DNA of 64,000 bases from Heliocidaris erythrogramma (lineage: Eukaryota; Echinodermata; Echinoidea; Camarodonta; Echinometridae), in the NCBI GenBank assembly GCA_025617745.1, contig CM046869.1:13225168-13289167 (forward strand), given 5' to 3'. Positions 23,296 through 38,012 of the stretch are shown one piece after another. A program made the translations under genes and the position numbers. The notes beneath the pieces are model-generated. The model was not told the DNA's origin and did not search any database. It was given only the letters and a program-made list of their open reading frames with translations. How positions within the stretch are numbered: position 1 is the first letter of the stretch; every line of letters starts with the position of its first letter.

Positions 23296-24500
23296 CCTAA
23301 GGGGGTAATAATAAACCAAAGAAAGAATCCTCCCTGTCCCCTCACCTCTCCATCTCCTCTCCACTAGTTGGTTTTAAAGATATTACCCATATTTCGAAGG
23401 GTAATGGCATCAGAAAATTACAGTGTTATTATAGTCTTTCTCTGTGACAACCATATTTCTGTTGGACTGTATATATAATAATATATAGCTTTGAATACAG
23501 TATCTGTATAATTTTTACCTGTCAAATGTCTACAGAAAGTAGAAGAATCCCGTAGTGGTTCATGTATTTTCATTACGGGGATATATTGTGTCATGTCTCT
23601 CTTTCTATGCGTCTTGTTCTCGATACATTCCCCTTCTGTATTAATAATGATGATGATGATGATGAGGATGATAATAATGATAGTAATAATAATAATAATA
23701 CTCGACAAGGAAAGAGCCTACATCAAGGGAATGTACAAGAGATCTGGCATGGCAGAGGTCTATTCCCAGCATCAGAGCAGAGGCTGGCGGACCAGGTACA
23801 TGTGATACAAAGAAATGAATTATTGACAGAAGTCGAGAGGGAGGAGACCAAACGAAGGGTGGGCGTACCGGTAGCAGTGACAAGAAAGGGAAGAAGAGCA
23901 GAGAGAAGCGACAGCTCCGAAAGAAACAGCACACAAAATACGCCTACTGATAGACTATAGGCGAGGAGCAGAAAGAGATAAAAGGGAGATTGTTGGAGAT
24001 TAAAAAAAAGTGTAACCCCTAGTCTAAAAGCAATACCAAGAGAGAAACTTTTGAAAGAAACTCAAAACGTCAACTCGGTAATAAAGTTTCTCTCCTCAGG
24101 TAGCATTGAAGATACCAATGACCTTATCTATGCTGGAGCAACCCTAATAACAGAGAGGCTAGGTGTCAGAAAACGGGACAAAACAACAAAATCTCTCCAT
24201 GGAATGGGAGACTTGAAAACCAGGTAAAGGGATGGAGAAAAGATCTATCGAGATTGACAGAGATCCAGAACGGTCATAGCAGAATGAATGATTTACCAAC
24301 ATCTCGATAACCAAGATATAACGCCATGGGAACAGAAGGGATGTGCGAGAGGAAGCAGGGGTACAAAGGATCAACTATACATCGACAAAGGAGGGATGAA
24401 AGACAGTAAGAAAAGGAAAACAAACTTGGCAATGGCATGGATCGACTAGAGGAAAGCCGATGACATTGTCCCACACTCCTGGATCAACGAGTCTCTGGAA

Positions 24501-24878
24501 ATGCTGGGGGTTGTAGACAACATCAGAAGGTTCCTCAGCAAAAGTATAATTATACTAGATGGAGAACGAAGCTGGAAAGCAACGGTGAAGTGCTTAGGAG
24601 AGGTCACTATCAAGAGAGGAATCTTTCAAGGAGATGGTTTATTTCCACTGTTGTTTGTGCTGGCTATGACCCCATTATCACAGGTGCAAAGGAGATCCAG
24701 ACTTGGTTTTGAATTCAAAAGCAAGGCAAAGATCAATCATCTGTTAAACATGGATGACTTGAAATTATTTGGGAAGTCGGAGCGCGACATAGATTCTCTT
24801 ATCAACCTTGTTCGAATCTTCAGTGAAGACATCGGTATGCAGTTTGGGCTGATTCGATCAGTAATGGTGACGTCATGA
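24501..24878 (+). pseudogene. fossil RT core, unit 8
   Basis: Identical in protein to unit 1. Confidence 0.8.
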
Positions 24879-25236
24879 GACATCATAAAGGTCGCTATTC
24901 ATATCCGTATTCATTCTTCGGTGTATCCTTTGTCTTGGTTCATGAATATGTAGAAGGGTTGCGTGTGTCGTACATTTAGCATGTTAAGCCATGAATTTAT
25001 ATATACAAAAGATAGAAAATGATCTTATTATCACATAAATGAGTAAAGTCATTCACCTCAAATGTTAGTTCATATTCTTTCCTTCCTGGGATATGCCATT
25101 TGTTTTTTGATAGCTTTTACTGTTTTTAAGTTCTCGTAGGGAATTGAGCACCAAAAGTCGATACAGCCGATTTTTCATCACCAATTTGTCTGAGCATTTT
25201 GATTCGAGTATATTTATCCAATGAGCACCAATCGGT

Positions 25237-25424
25237 ATCGCTTCTCGGCCTTTTGGCTAAGATCATGTGTAGTATCTGTTCTTTTCAGCTTAATATCTGA
25301 AACGCGACTCACCGAGTCGCTTGTATATTAAACTGATTTTTGAACCAAGGCCATGGAATAGGGGCTTGCTCCATCCTGGCCACGGGTTGGCCCGGTATTG
25401 CAGTACCTCCGGGATCGGCCCACC
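25237..25424 (+). ncRNA. U2: U2 snRNA, copy 9
   Basis: Intact, class B promoter. Confidence 0.97.
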
Positions 25425-26629
25425 CCTAAGGGGGTAATAATAAACCAAAGAAAGAATCCTCCCTGTCCCCTCACCTCTCCATCTCCTCTCCACTAGTTGG
25501 TTTTAAAGATATTACCCATATTTCGAAGGGTAATGGCATCAGAAAATTACAGTGTTATTATAGTCTTTCTCTGTGACAACCATATTTCTGTTGGACTGTA
25601 TATATAATAATATATAGCTTTGAATACAGTATCTGTATAATTTTTACCTGTCAAATGTCTACAGAAAGTAGAAGAATCCCGTAGTGGTTCATGTATTTTC
25701 ATTACGGGGATATATTGTGTCATGTCTCTCTTTCTATGCGTCTTGTTCTCGATACATTCCCCTTCTGTATTAATAATGATGATGATGATGATGAGGATGA
25801 TAATAATGATAGTAATAATAATAATAATACTCGACAAGGAAAGAGCCTACATCAAGGGAATGTACAAGAGATCTGGCATGGCAGAGGTCTATTCCCAGCA
25901 TCAGAGCAGAGGCTGGCGGACCAGGTACATGTGATACAAAGAAATGAATTATTGACAGAAGTCGAGAGGGAGGAGACCAAACGAAGGGTGGGCGTACCGG
26001 TAGCAGTGACAAGAAAGGGAAGAAGAGCAGAGAGAAGCGACAGCTCCGAAAGAAACAGCACACAAAATACGCCTACTGATAGACTATAGGCGAGGAGCAG
26101 AAAGAGATAAAAGGGAGATTGTTGGAGATTAAAAAAAAGTGTAACCCCTAGTCTAAAAGCAATACCAAGAGAGAAACTTTTGAAAGAAACTCAAAACGTC
26201 AACTCGGTAATAAAGTTTCTCTCCTCAGGTAGCATTGAAGATACCAATGACCTTATCTATGCTGGAGCAACCCTAATAACAGAGAGGCTAGGTGTCAGAA
26301 AACGGGACAAAACAACAAAATCTCTCCATGGAATGGGAGACTTGAAAACCAGGTAAAGGGATGGAGAAAAGATCTATCGAGATTGACAGAGATCCAGAAC
26401 GGTCATAGCAGAATGAATGATTTACCAACATCTCGATAACCAAGATATAACGCCATGGGAACAGAAGGGATGTGCGAGAGGAAGCAGGGGTACAAAGGAT
26501 CAACTATACATCGACAAAGGAGGGATGAAAGACAGTAAGAAAAGGAAAACAAACTTGGCAATGGCATGGATCGACTAGAGGAAAGCCGATGACATTGTCC
26601 CACACTCCTGGATCAACGAGTCTCTGGAA

Positions 26630-27007
26630 ATGCTGGGGGTTGTAGACAACATCAGAAGGTTCCTCAGCAAAAGTATAATTATACTAGATGGAGAACGAAG
26701 CTGGAAAGCAACGGTGAAGTGCTTAGGAGAGGTCACTATCAAGAGAGGAATCTTTCAAGGAGATGGTTTATTTCCACTGTTGTTTGTGCTGGCTATGACC
26801 CCATTATCACAGGTGCAAAGGAGATCCAGACTTGGTTTTGAATTCAAAAGCAAGGCAAAGATCAATCATCTGTTAAACATGGATGACTTGAAATTATTTG
26901 GGAAGTCGGAGCGCGACATAGATTCTCTTATCAACCTTGTTCGAATCTTCAGTGAAGACATCGGTATGCAGTTTGGGCTGATTCGATCAGTAATGGTGAC
27001 GTCATGA
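26630..27007 (+). pseudogene. fossil RT core, unit 9
   Basis: Identical in protein to unit 1. The downstream spacer has GTTAGGCC (27112-27119) where the neighbouring units have GTTAAGCC. Confidence 0.8.
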
Positions 27008-27365
27008 GACATCATAAAGGTCGCTATTCATATCCGTATTCATTCTTCGGTGTATCCTTTGTCTTGGTTCATGAATATGTAGAAGGGTTGCGTGTGTCGT
27101 ACATTTAGCATGTTAGGCCATGAATTTATATATACAAAAGATAGAAAATGATCTTATTATCACATAAATGAGTAAAGTCATTCACCTCAAATGTTAGTTC
27201 ATATTCTTTCCTTCCTGGGATATGCCATTTGTTTTTTGATAGCTTTTACTGTTTTTAAGTTCTCGTAGGGAATTGAGCACCAAAAGTCGATACAGCCGAT
27301 TTTTCATCACCAATTTGTCTGAGCATTTTGATTCGAGTATATTTATCCAATGAGCACCAATCGGT

Positions 27366-27553
27366 ATCGCTTCTCGGCCTTTTGGCTAAGATCATGTGTA
27401 GTATCTGTTCTTTTCAGCTTAATATCTGAAACGCGACTCACCGAGTCGCTTGTATATTAAACTGATTTTTGAACCAAGGCCATGGAATAGGGGCTTGCTC
27501 CATCCTGGCCACGGGTTGGCCCGGTATTGCAGTACCTCCGGGATCGGCCCACC
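27366..27553 (+). ncRNA. U2: U2 snRNA, copy 10
   Basis: Intact, class B promoter. Next U2 at 2130 bp because of one extra T in the TTTTTT run near 29383. Confidence 0.97.
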
Positions 27554-28758
27554 CCTAAGGGGGTAATAATAAACCAAAGAAAGAATCCTCCCTGTCCCCT
27601 CACCTCTCCATCTCCTCTCCACTAGTTGGTTTTAAAGATATTACCCATATTTCGAAGGGTAATGGCATCAGAAAATTACAGTGTTATTATAGTCTTTCTC
27701 TGTGACAACCATATTTCTGTTGGACTGTATATATAATAATATATAGCTTTGAATACAGTATCTGTATAATTTTTACCTGTCAAATGTCTACAGAAAGTAG
27801 AAGAATCCCGTAGTGGTTCATGTATTTTCATTACGGGGATATATTGTGTCATGTCTCTCTTTCTATGCGTCTTGTTCTCGATACATTCCCCTTCTGTATT
27901 AATAATGATGATGATGATGATGAGGATGATAATAATGATAGTAATAATAATAATAATACTCGACAAGGAAAGAGCCTACATCAAGGGAATGTACAAGAGA
28001 TCTGGCATGGCAGAGGTCTATTCCCAGCATCAGAGCAGAGGCTGGCGGACCAGGTACATGTGATACAAAGAAATGAATTATTGACAGAAGTCGAGAGGGA
28101 GGAGACCAAACGAAGGGTGGGCGTACCGGTAGCAGTGACAAGAAAGGGAAGAAGAGCAGAGAGAAGCGACAGCTCCGAAAGAAACAGCACACAAAATACG
28201 CCTACTGATAGACTATAGGCGAGGAGCAGAAAGAGATAAAAGGGAGATTGTTGGAGATTAAAAAAAAGTGTAACCCCTAGTCTAAAAGCAATACCAAGAG
28301 AGAAACTTTTGAAAGAAACTCAAAACGTCAACTCGGTAATAAAGTTTCTCTCCTCAGGTAGCATTGAAGATACCAATGACCTTATCTATGCTGGAGCAAC
28401 CCTAATAACAGAGAGGCTAGGTGTCAGAAAACGGGACAAAACAACAAAATCTCTCCATGGAATGGGAGACTTGAAAACCAGGTAAAGGGATGGAGAAAAG
28501 ATCTATCGAGATTGACAGAGATCCAGAACGGTCATAGCAGAATGAATGATTTACCAACATCTCGATAACCAAGATATAACGCCATGGGAACAGAAGGGAT
28601 GTGCGAGAGGAAGCAGGGGTACAAAGGATCAACTATACATCGACAAAGGAGGGATGAAAGACAGTAAGAAAAGGAAAACAAACTTGGCAATGGCATGGAT
28701 CGACTAGAGGAAAGCCGATGACATTGTCCCACACTCCTGGATCAACGAGTCTCTGGAA

Positions 28759-29136
28759 ATGCTGGGGGTTGTAGACAACATCAGAAGGTTCCTCAGCAAA
28801 AGTATAATTATACTAGATGGAGAACGAAGCTGGAAAGCAACGGTGAAGTGCTTAGGAGAGGTCACTATCAAGAGAGGAATCTTTCAAGGAGATGGTTTAT
28901 TTCCACTGTTGTTTGTGCTGGCTATGACCCCATTATCACAGGTGCAAAGGAGATCCAGACTTGGTTTTGAATTCAAAAGCAAGGCAAAGATCAATCATCT
29001 GTTAAACATGGATGACTTGAAATTATTTGGGAAGTCGGAGCGCGACATAGATTCTCTTATCAACCTTGTTCGAATCTTCAGTGAAGACATCGGTATGCAG
29101 TTTGGGCTGATTCGATCAGTAATGGTGACGTCATGA
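28759..29136 (+). pseudogene. fossil RT core, unit 10
   Basis: Identical in protein to unit 1. Confidence 0.8.
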
Positions 29137-29495
29137 GACATCATAAAGGTCGCTATTCATATCCGTATTCATTCTTCGGTGTATCCTTTGTCTTGGTTCA
29201 TGAATATGTAGAAGGGTTGCGTGTGTCGTACATTTAGCATGTTAAGCCATGAATTTATATATACAAAAGATAGAAAATGATCTTATTATCACATAAATGA
29301 GTAAAGTCATTCTCCTCAAATGTTAGTTCATATTTTTTCCTTCTTGGAATATGCCATTTGTTTTTTGATAGCTTTTACCGTTTTTTAAGTTATCGTAGGA
29401 AAATGAGCACCAAAAGTCGGTACAGCAGACTTTTCATCACCAATTTGTCCGAGCATTTTGATTCGAGTATATTTTTCCAATGAGCACCAATCGGT

Positions 29496-29683
29496 ATCGC
29501 TTCTCGGCCTTTTGGCTAAGATCATGTGTAGTATCTGTTCTTTTCAGCTTAATATCTGAAACGCGACTCACCGAGTCGCTTGTATATTAAACTGATTTTT
29601 GAACCAAGGCCATGGAATAGGGGCTTGCTCCATCCTGGCCACGGGTTGGCCCGGTATTGCAGTACCTCCGGGATCGGCCCACC
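29496..29683 (+). ncRNA. U2: U2 snRNA, copy 11
   Basis: Intact RNA with a mosaic promoter: the distal part is class A-like (GTCGGTACAGCAGAC, TGTCCGAG) and the part next to the start is class B-like (TTTTTCCAATGAGCACCAATCGG). Confidence 0.97.
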
Positions 29684-30888
29684 CCTAAGGGGGTAATAAT
29701 AAACCAAAGAAAGAATCCTCCCTGTCCCCTCACCTCTCCATCTCCTCTCCACTAGTTGGTTTTAAAGATATTACCCATATTTCGAAGGGTAATGGCATCA
29801 GAAAATTACAGTGTTATTATAGTCTTTCTCTGTGACAACCATATTTCTGTTGGACTGTATATATAATAATATATAGCTTTGAATACAGTATCTGTATAAT
29901 TTTTACCTGTCAAATGTCTACAGAAAGTAGAAGAATCCCGTAGTGGTTCATGTATTTTCATTACGGGGATATATTGTGTCATGTCTCTCTTTCTATGCGT
30001 CTTGTTCTCGATACATTCCCCTTCTGTATTAATAATGATGATGATGATGATGAGGATGATAATAATGATAGTAATAATAATAATAATACTCGACAAGGAA
30101 AGAGCCTACATCAAGGGAATGTACAAGAGATCTGGCATGGCAGAGGTCTATTCCCAGCATCAGAGCAGAGGCTGGCGGACCAGGTACATGTGATACAAAG
30201 AAATGAATTATTGACAGAAGTCGAGAGGGAGGAGACCAAACGAAGGGTGGGCGTACCGGTAGCAGTGACAAGAAAGGGAAGAAGAGCAGAGAGAAGCGAC
30301 AGCTCCGAAAGAAACAGCACACAAAATACGCCTACTGATAGACTATAGGCGAGGAGCAGAAAGAGATAAAAGGGAGATTGTTGGAGATTAAAAAAAAGTG
30401 TAACCCCTAGTCTAAAAGCAATACCAAGAGAGAAACTTTTGAAAGAAACTCAAAACGTCAACTCGGTAATAAAGTTTCTCTCCTCAGGTAGCATTGAAGA
30501 TACCAATGACCTTATCTATGCTGGAGCAACCCTAATAACAGAGAGGCTAGGTGTCAGAAAACGGGACAAAACAACAAAATCTCTCCATGGAATGGGAGAC
30601 TTGAAAACCAGGTAAAGGGATGGAGAAAAGATCTATCGAGATTGACAGAGATCCAGAACGGTCATAGCAGAATGAATGATTTACCAACATCTCGATAACC
30701 AAGATATAACGCCATGGGAACAGAAGGGATGTGCGAGAGGAAGCAGGGGTACAAAGGATCAACTATACATCGACAAAGGAGGGATGAAAGACAGTAAGAA
30801 AAGGAAAACAAACTTGGCAATGGCATGGATCGACTAGAGGAAAGCCGATGACATTGTCCCACACTCCTGGATCAACGAGTCTCTGGAA

Positions 30889-31266
30889 ATGCTGGGGGTT
30901 GTAGACAACATCAGAAGGTTCCTCAGCAAAAGTATAATTATACTAGATGGAGAACGAAGCTGGAAAGCAACGGTGAAGTGCTTAGGAGAGGTCACTATCA
31001 AGAGAGGAATCTTTCAAGGAGATGGTTTATTTCCACTGTTGTTTGTGCTGGCTATGACCCCATTATCACAGGTGCAAAGGAGATCCAGACTTGGTTTTGA
31101 ATTCAAAAGCAAGGCAAAGATCAATCATCTGTTAAACATGGATGACTTGAAATTATTTGGGAAGTCGGAGCGCGACATAGATTCTCTTATCAACCTTGTT
31201 CGAATCTTCAGTGAAGACATCGGTATGCAGTTTGGGCTGATTCGATCAGTAATGGTGACGTCATGA
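30889..31266 (+). pseudogene. fossil RT core, unit 11
   Basis: Identical in protein to unit 1. Confidence 0.8.
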
Positions 31267-31624
31267 GACATCATAAAGGTCGCTATTCATATCCGTATTC
31301 ATTCTTCGGTGTATCCTTTGTCTTGGTTCATGAATATGTAGAAGGGTTGCGTGTGTCGTACATTTAGCATGTTAAGCCATGAATTTATATATACAAAAGA
31401 TAGAAAATGATCTTATTATCACATAAATGAGTAAAGTCATTCACCTCAAATGTTAGTTCATATTCTTTCCTTCCTGGGATATGCCATTTGTTTTTTGATA
31501 GCTTTTACTGTTTTTAAGTTCTCGTAGGGAATTGAGCACCAAAAGTCGATACAGCCGATTTTTCATCACCAATTTGTCTGAGCATTTTGATTCGAGTATA
31601 TTTATCCAATGAGCACCAATCGGT

Positions 31625-31812
31625 ATCGCTTCTCGGCCTTTTGGCTAAGATCATGTGTAGTATCTGTTCTTTTCAGCTTAATATCTGAAACGCGACTCAC
31701 CGAGTCGCTTGTATATTAAACTGATTTTTGAACCAAGGCCATGGAATAGGGGCTTGCTCCATCCTGGCCACGGGTTGGCCCGGTATTGCAGTACCTCCGG
31801 GATCGGCCCACC
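31625..31812 (+). ncRNA. U2: U2 snRNA, copy 12
   Basis: Intact; back to class B promoter. Confidence 0.97.
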
Positions 31813-33017
31813 CCTAAGGGGGTAATAATAAACCAAAGAAAGAATCCTCCCTGTCCCCTCACCTCTCCATCTCCTCTCCACTAGTTGGTTTTAAAGATAT
31901 TACCCATATTTCGAAGGGTAATGGCATCAGAAAATTACAGTGTTATTATAGTCTTTCTCTGTGACAACCATATTTCTGTTGGACTGTATATATAATAATA
32001 TATAGCTTTGAATACAGTATCTGTATAATTTTTACCTGTCAAATGTCTACAGAAAGTAGAAGAATCCCGTAGTGGTTCATGTATTTTCATTACGGGGATA
32101 TATTGTGTCATGTCTCTCTTTCTATGCGTCTTGTTCTCGATACATTCCCCTTCTGTATTAATAATGATGATGATGATGATGAGGATGATAATAATGATAG
32201 TAATAATAATAATAATACTCGACAAGGAAAGAGCCTACATCAAGGGAATGTACAAGAGATCTGGCATGGCAGAGGTCTATTCCCAGCATCAGAGCAGAGG
32301 CTGGCGGACCAGGTACATGTGATACAAAGAAATGAATTATTGACAGAAGTCGAGAGGGAGGAGACCAAACGAAGGGTGGGCGTACCGGTAGCAGTGACAA
32401 GAAAGGGAAGAAGAGCAGAGAGAAGCGACAGCTCCGAAAGAAACAGCACACAAAATACGCCTACTGATAGACTATAGGCGAGGAGCAGAAAGAGATAAAA
32501 GGGAGATTGTTGGAGATTAAAAAAAAGTGTAACCCCTAGTCTAAAAGCAATACCAAGAGAGAAACTTTTGAAAGAAACTCAAAACGTCAACTCGGTAATA
32601 AAGTTTCTCTCCTCAGGTAGCATTGAAGATACCAATGACCTTATCTATGCTGGAGCAACCCTAATAACAGAGAGGCTAGGTGTCAGAAAACGGGACAAAA
32701 CAACAAAATCTCTCCATGGAATGGGAGACTTGAAAACCAGGTAAAGGGATGGAGAAAAGATCTATCGAGATTGACAGAGATCCAGAACGGTCATAGCAGA
32801 ATGAATGATTTACCAACATCTCGATAACCAAGATATAACGCCATGGGAACAGAAGGGATGTGCGAGAGGAAGCAGGGGTACAAAGGATCAACTATACATC
32901 GACAAAGGAGGGATGAAAGACAGTAAGAAAAGGAAAACAAACTTGGCAATGGCATGGATCGACTAGAGGAAAGCCGATGACATTGTCCCACACTCCTGGA
33001 TCAACGAGTCTCTGGAA

Positions 33018-33395
33018 ATGCTGGGGGTTGTAGACAACATCAGAAGGTTCCTCAGCAAAAGTATAATTATACTAGATGGAGAACGAAGCTGGAAAGCAAC
33101 GGTGAAGTGCTTAGGAGAGGTCACTATCAAGAGAGGAATCTTTCAAGGAGATGGTTTATTTCCACTGTTGTTTGTGCTGGCTATGACCCCATTATCACAG
33201 GTGCAAAGGAGATCCAGACTTGGTTTTGAATTCAAAAGCAAGGCAAAGATCAATCATCTGTTAAACATGGATGACTTGAAATTATTTGGGAAGTCGGAGC
33301 GCGACGTAGATTCTCTTATCAACCTTGTTCGAATCTTCAGTGAAGACATCGGTATGCAGTTTGGGCTGATTCGATCAGTAATGGTGACGTCATGA
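33018..33395 (+). pseudogene. fossil RT core, unit 12
   Basis: Carries a private I-to-V change (RDVDSL), a useful unit-specific marker. Confidence 0.8.
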
Positions 33396-33753
33396 GACAT
33401 CATAAAGGTCGCTATTCATATCCGTATTCATTCTTCGGTGTATCCTTTGTCTTGGTTCATGAATATGTAGAAGGGTTGCGTGTGTCGTACATTTAGCATG
33501 TTAAGCCATGAATTTATATATACAAAAGATAGAAAATGATCTTATTATCACATAAATGAGTAAAGTCATTCACCTCAAATGTTAGTTCATATTCTTTCCT
33601 TCCTGGGATATGCCATTTGTTTTTTGATAGCTTTTACTGTTTTTAAGTTCTCGTAGGGAATTGAGCACCAAAAGTCGATACAGCCGATTTTTCATCACCA
33701 ATTTGTCTGAGCATTTTGATTCGAGTATATTTATCCAATGAGCACCAATCGGT

Positions 33754-33941
33754 ATCGCTTCTCGGCCTTTTGGCTAAGATCATGTGTAGTATCTGTTCTT
33801 TTCAGCTTAATATCTGAAACGCGACTCACCGAGTCGCTTGTATATTAAACTGATTTTTGAACCAAGGCCATGGAATAGGGGCTTGCTCCATCCTGGCCAC
33901 GGGTTGGCCCGGTATTGCAGTACCTCCGGGATCGGCCCACC
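33754..33941 (+). ncRNA. U2: U2 snRNA, copy 13
   Basis: Intact, class B promoter. Confidence 0.97.
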
Positions 33942-35146
33942 CCTAAGGGGGTAATAATAAACCAAAGAAAGAATCCTCCCTGTCCCCTCACCTCTCCATC
34001 TCCTCTCCACTAGTTGGTTTTAAAGATATTACCCATATTTCGAAGGGTAATGGCATCAGAAAATTACAGTGTTATTATAGTCTTTCTCTGTGACAACCAT
34101 ATTTCTGTTGGACTGTATATATAATAATATATAGCTTTGAATACAGTATCTGTATAATTTTTACCTGTCAAATGTCTACAGAAAGTAGAAGAATCCCGTA
34201 GTGGTTCATGTATTTTCATTACGGGGATATATTGTGTCATGTCTCTCTTTCTATGCGTCTTGTTCTCGATACATTCCCCTTCTGTATTAATAATGATGAT
34301 GATGATGATGAGGATGATAATAATGATAGTAATAATAATAATAATACTCGACAAGGAAAGAGCCTACATCAAGGGAATGTACAAGAGATCTGGCATGGCA
34401 GAGGTCTATTCCCAGCATCAGAGCAGAGGCTGGCGGACCAGGTACATGTGATACAAAGAAATGAATTATTGACAGAAGTCGAGAGGGAGGAGACCAAACG
34501 AAGGGTGGGCGTACCGGTAGCAGTGACAAGAAAGGGAAGAAGAGCAGAGAGAAGCGACAGCTCCGAAAGAAACAGCACACAAAATACGCCTACTGATAGA
34601 CTATAGGCGAGGAGCAGAAAGAGATAAAAGGGAGATTGTTGGAGATTAAAAAAAAGTGTAACCCCTAGTCTAAAAGCAATACCAAGAGAGAAACTTTTGA
34701 AAGAAACTCAAAACGTCAACTCGGTAATAAAGTTTCTCTCCTCAGGTAGCATTGAAGATACCAATGACCTTATCTATGCTGGAGCAACCCTAATAACAGA
34801 GAGGCTAGGTGTCAGAAAACGGGACAAAACAACAAAATCTCTCCATGGAATGGGAGACTTGAAAACCAGGTAAAGGGATGGAGAAAAGATCTATCGAGAT
34901 TGACAGAGATCCAGAACGGTCATAGCAGAATGAATGATTTACCAACATCTCGATAACCAAGATATAACGCCATGGGAACAGAAGGGATGTGCGAGAGGAA
35001 GCAGGGGTACAAAGGATCAACTATACATCGACAAAGGAGGGATGAAAGACAGTAAGAAAAGGAAAACAAACTTGGCAATGGCATGGATCGACTAGAGGAA
35101 AGCCGATGACATTGTCCCACACTCCTGGATCAACGAGTCTCTGGAA

Positions 35147-35524
35147 ATGCTGGGGGTTGTAGACAACATCAGAAGGTTCCTCAGCAAAAGTATAATTATA
35201 CTAGATGGAGAACGAAGCTGGAAAGCAACGGTGAAGTGCTTAGGAGAGGTCACTATCAAGAGAGGAATCTTTCAAGGAGATGGTTTATTTCCACTGTTGT
35301 TTGTGCTGGCTATGACCCCATTATCACAGGTGCAAAGGAGATCCAGACTTGGTTTTGAATTCAAAAGCAAGGCAAAGATCAATCATCTGTTAAACATGGA
35401 TGACTTGAAATTATTTGGGAAGTCGGAGCGCGACATAGATTCTCTTATCAACCTTGTTCGAATCTTCAGTGAAGACATCGGTATGCAGTTTGGGCTGATT
35501 CGATCAGTAATGGTGACGTCATGA
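35147..35524 (+). pseudogene. fossil RT core, unit 13
   Basis: Identical in protein to unit 1. The downstream spacer switches to the CTCCTCAAATG / TTTTTTCCTTCTTGG variant. Confidence 0.8.
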
Positions 35525-35883
35525 GACATCATAAAGGTCGCTATTCATATCCGTATTCATTCTTCGGTGTATCCTTTGTCTTGGTTCATGAATATGTAGA
35601 AGGGTTGCGTGTGTCGTACATTTAGCATGTTAGGCCATGAATTTATATATACAAAAGATAGAAAATGATCTTATTATCACATAAATGAGTAAAGTCATTC
35701 TCCTCAAATGTTAGTTCATATTTTTTCCTTCTTGGAATATGCCATTTGTTTTTTGATAGCTTTTACCGTTTTTTAAGTTATCGTAGGAAAATGAGCACCA
35801 AAAGTCGGTACAGCAGACTTTTCATCACCAATTTGTCCGAGCATTTTGATTCGAGTATATTTATCCAATGAGCACCAATCGGT

Positions 35884-36071
35884 ATCGCTTCTCGGCCTTT
35901 TGGCTAAGATCATGTGTAGTATCTGTTCTTTTCAGCTTAATATCTGAAACGCGACTCACCGAGTCGCTTGTATATTAAACTGATTTTTGAACCAAGGCCA
36001 TGGAATAGGGGCTTGCTCCATCCTGGCCACGGGTTGGCCCGGTATTGCAGTACCTCCGGGATCGGCCCACC
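35884..36071 (+). ncRNA. U2: U2 snRNA, copy 14
   Basis: Intact RNA with a mosaic promoter: class A-like distal half, class B TATTTATCCAATGAGCACC proximal part. Confidence 0.97.
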
Positions 36072-37276
36072 CCTAAGGGGGTAATAATAAACCAAAGAAA
36101 GAATCCTCCCTGTCCCCTCACCTCTCCATCTCCTCTCCACTAGTTGGTTTTAAAGATATTACCCATATTTCGAAGGGTAATGGCATCAGAAAATTACAGT
36201 GTTATTATAGTCTTTCTCTGTGACAACCATATTTCTGTTGGACTGTATATATAATAATATATAGCTTTGAATACAGTATCTGTATAATTTTTACCTGTCA
36301 AATGTCTACAGAAAGTAGAAGAATCCCGTAGTGGTTCATGTATTTTCATTACGGGGATATATTGTGTCATGTCTCTCTTTCTATGCGTCTTGTTCTCGAT
36401 ACATTCCCCTTCTGTATTAATAATGATGATGATGATGATGAGGATGATAATAATGATAGTAATAATAATAATAATACTCGACAAGGAAAGAGCCTACATC
36501 AAGGGAATGTACAAGAGATCTGGCATGGCAGAGGTCTATTCCCAGCATCAGAGCAGAGGCTGGCGGACCAGGTACATGTGATACAAAGAAATGAATTATT
36601 GACAGAAGTCGAGAGGGAGGAGACCAAACGAAGGGTGGGCGTACCGGTAGCAGTGACAAGAAAGGGAAGAAGAGCAGAGAGAAGCGACAGCTCCGAAAGA
36701 AACAGCACACAAAATACGCCTACTGATAGACTATAGGCGAGGAGCAGAAAGAGATAAAAGGGAGATTGTTGGAGATTAAAAAAAAGTGTAACCCCTAGTC
36801 TAAAAGCAATACCAAGAGAGAAACTTTTGAAAGAAACTCAAAACGTCAACTCGGTAATAAAGTTTCTCTCCTCAGGTAGCATTGAAGATACCAATGACCT
36901 TATCTATGCTGGAGCAACCCTAATAACAGAGAGGCTAGGTGTCAGAAAACGGGACAAAACAACAAAATCTCTCCATGGAATGGGAGACTTGAAAACCAGG
37001 TAAAGGGATGGAGAAAAGATCTATCGAGATTGACAGAGATCCAGAACGGTCATAGCAGAATGAATGATTTACCAACATCTCGATAACCAAGATATAACGC
37101 CATGGGAACAGAAGGGATGTGCGAGAGGAAGCAGGGGTACAAAGGATCAACTATACATCGACAAAGGAGGGATGAAAGACAGTAAGAAAAGGAAAACAAA
37201 CTTGGCAATGGCATGGATCGACTAGAGGAAAGCCGATGACATTGTCCCACACTCCTGGATCAACGAGTCTCTGGAA

Positions 37277-37654
37277 ATGCTGGGGGTTGTAGACAACATC
37301 AGAAGGTTCCTCAGCAAAAGTATAATTATACTAGATGGAGAACGAAGCTGGAAAGCAACGGTGAAGTGCTTAGGAGAGGTCACTATCAAGAGAGGAATCT
37401 TTCAAGGAGATGGTTTATTTCCACTGTTGTTTGTGCTGGCTATGACCCCATTATCACAGGTGCAAAGGAGATCCAGACTTGGTTTTGAATTCAAAAGCAA
37501 GGCAAAGATCAATCATCTGTTAAACATGGATGACTTGAAATTATTTGGGAAGTCGGAGCGCGACATAGATTCTCTTATCAACCTTGTTCGAATCTTCAGT
37601 GAAGACATCGGTATGCAGTTTGGGCTGATTCGATCAGTAATGGTGACGTCATGA
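37277..37654 (+). pseudogene. fossil RT core, unit 14
   Basis: Identical in protein to unit 1. Just downstream this unit reads CATCATTAAGTCGC instead of CATCATAAAGGTCGC. Confidence 0.8.
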
Positions 37655-38012
37655 GACATCATTAAGTCGCTATTCATATCCGTATTCATTCTTCGGTGTA
37701 TCCTTTGTCTTGGTTCATGAATATGTAGAAGGGTTGCGTGTGTCGTACATTTAGCATGTTAGGCCATGAATTTATATATACAAAAGATAGAAAATGATCT
37801 TATTATCACATAAATGAGTAAAGTCATTCTCCTCAAATGTTAGTTCATATTTTTTCCTTCTTGGAATATGCCATTTGTTTTTTGATAGCTTTTACCGTTT
37901 TTTAAGTTATCGTAGGAAAATGAGCACCAAAAGTCGGTACAGCAGACTTTTCATCACCAATTTGTCCGAGCATTTTGACTCGAGTATATTTTTCAAATGA
38001 GCACCAATGGGT

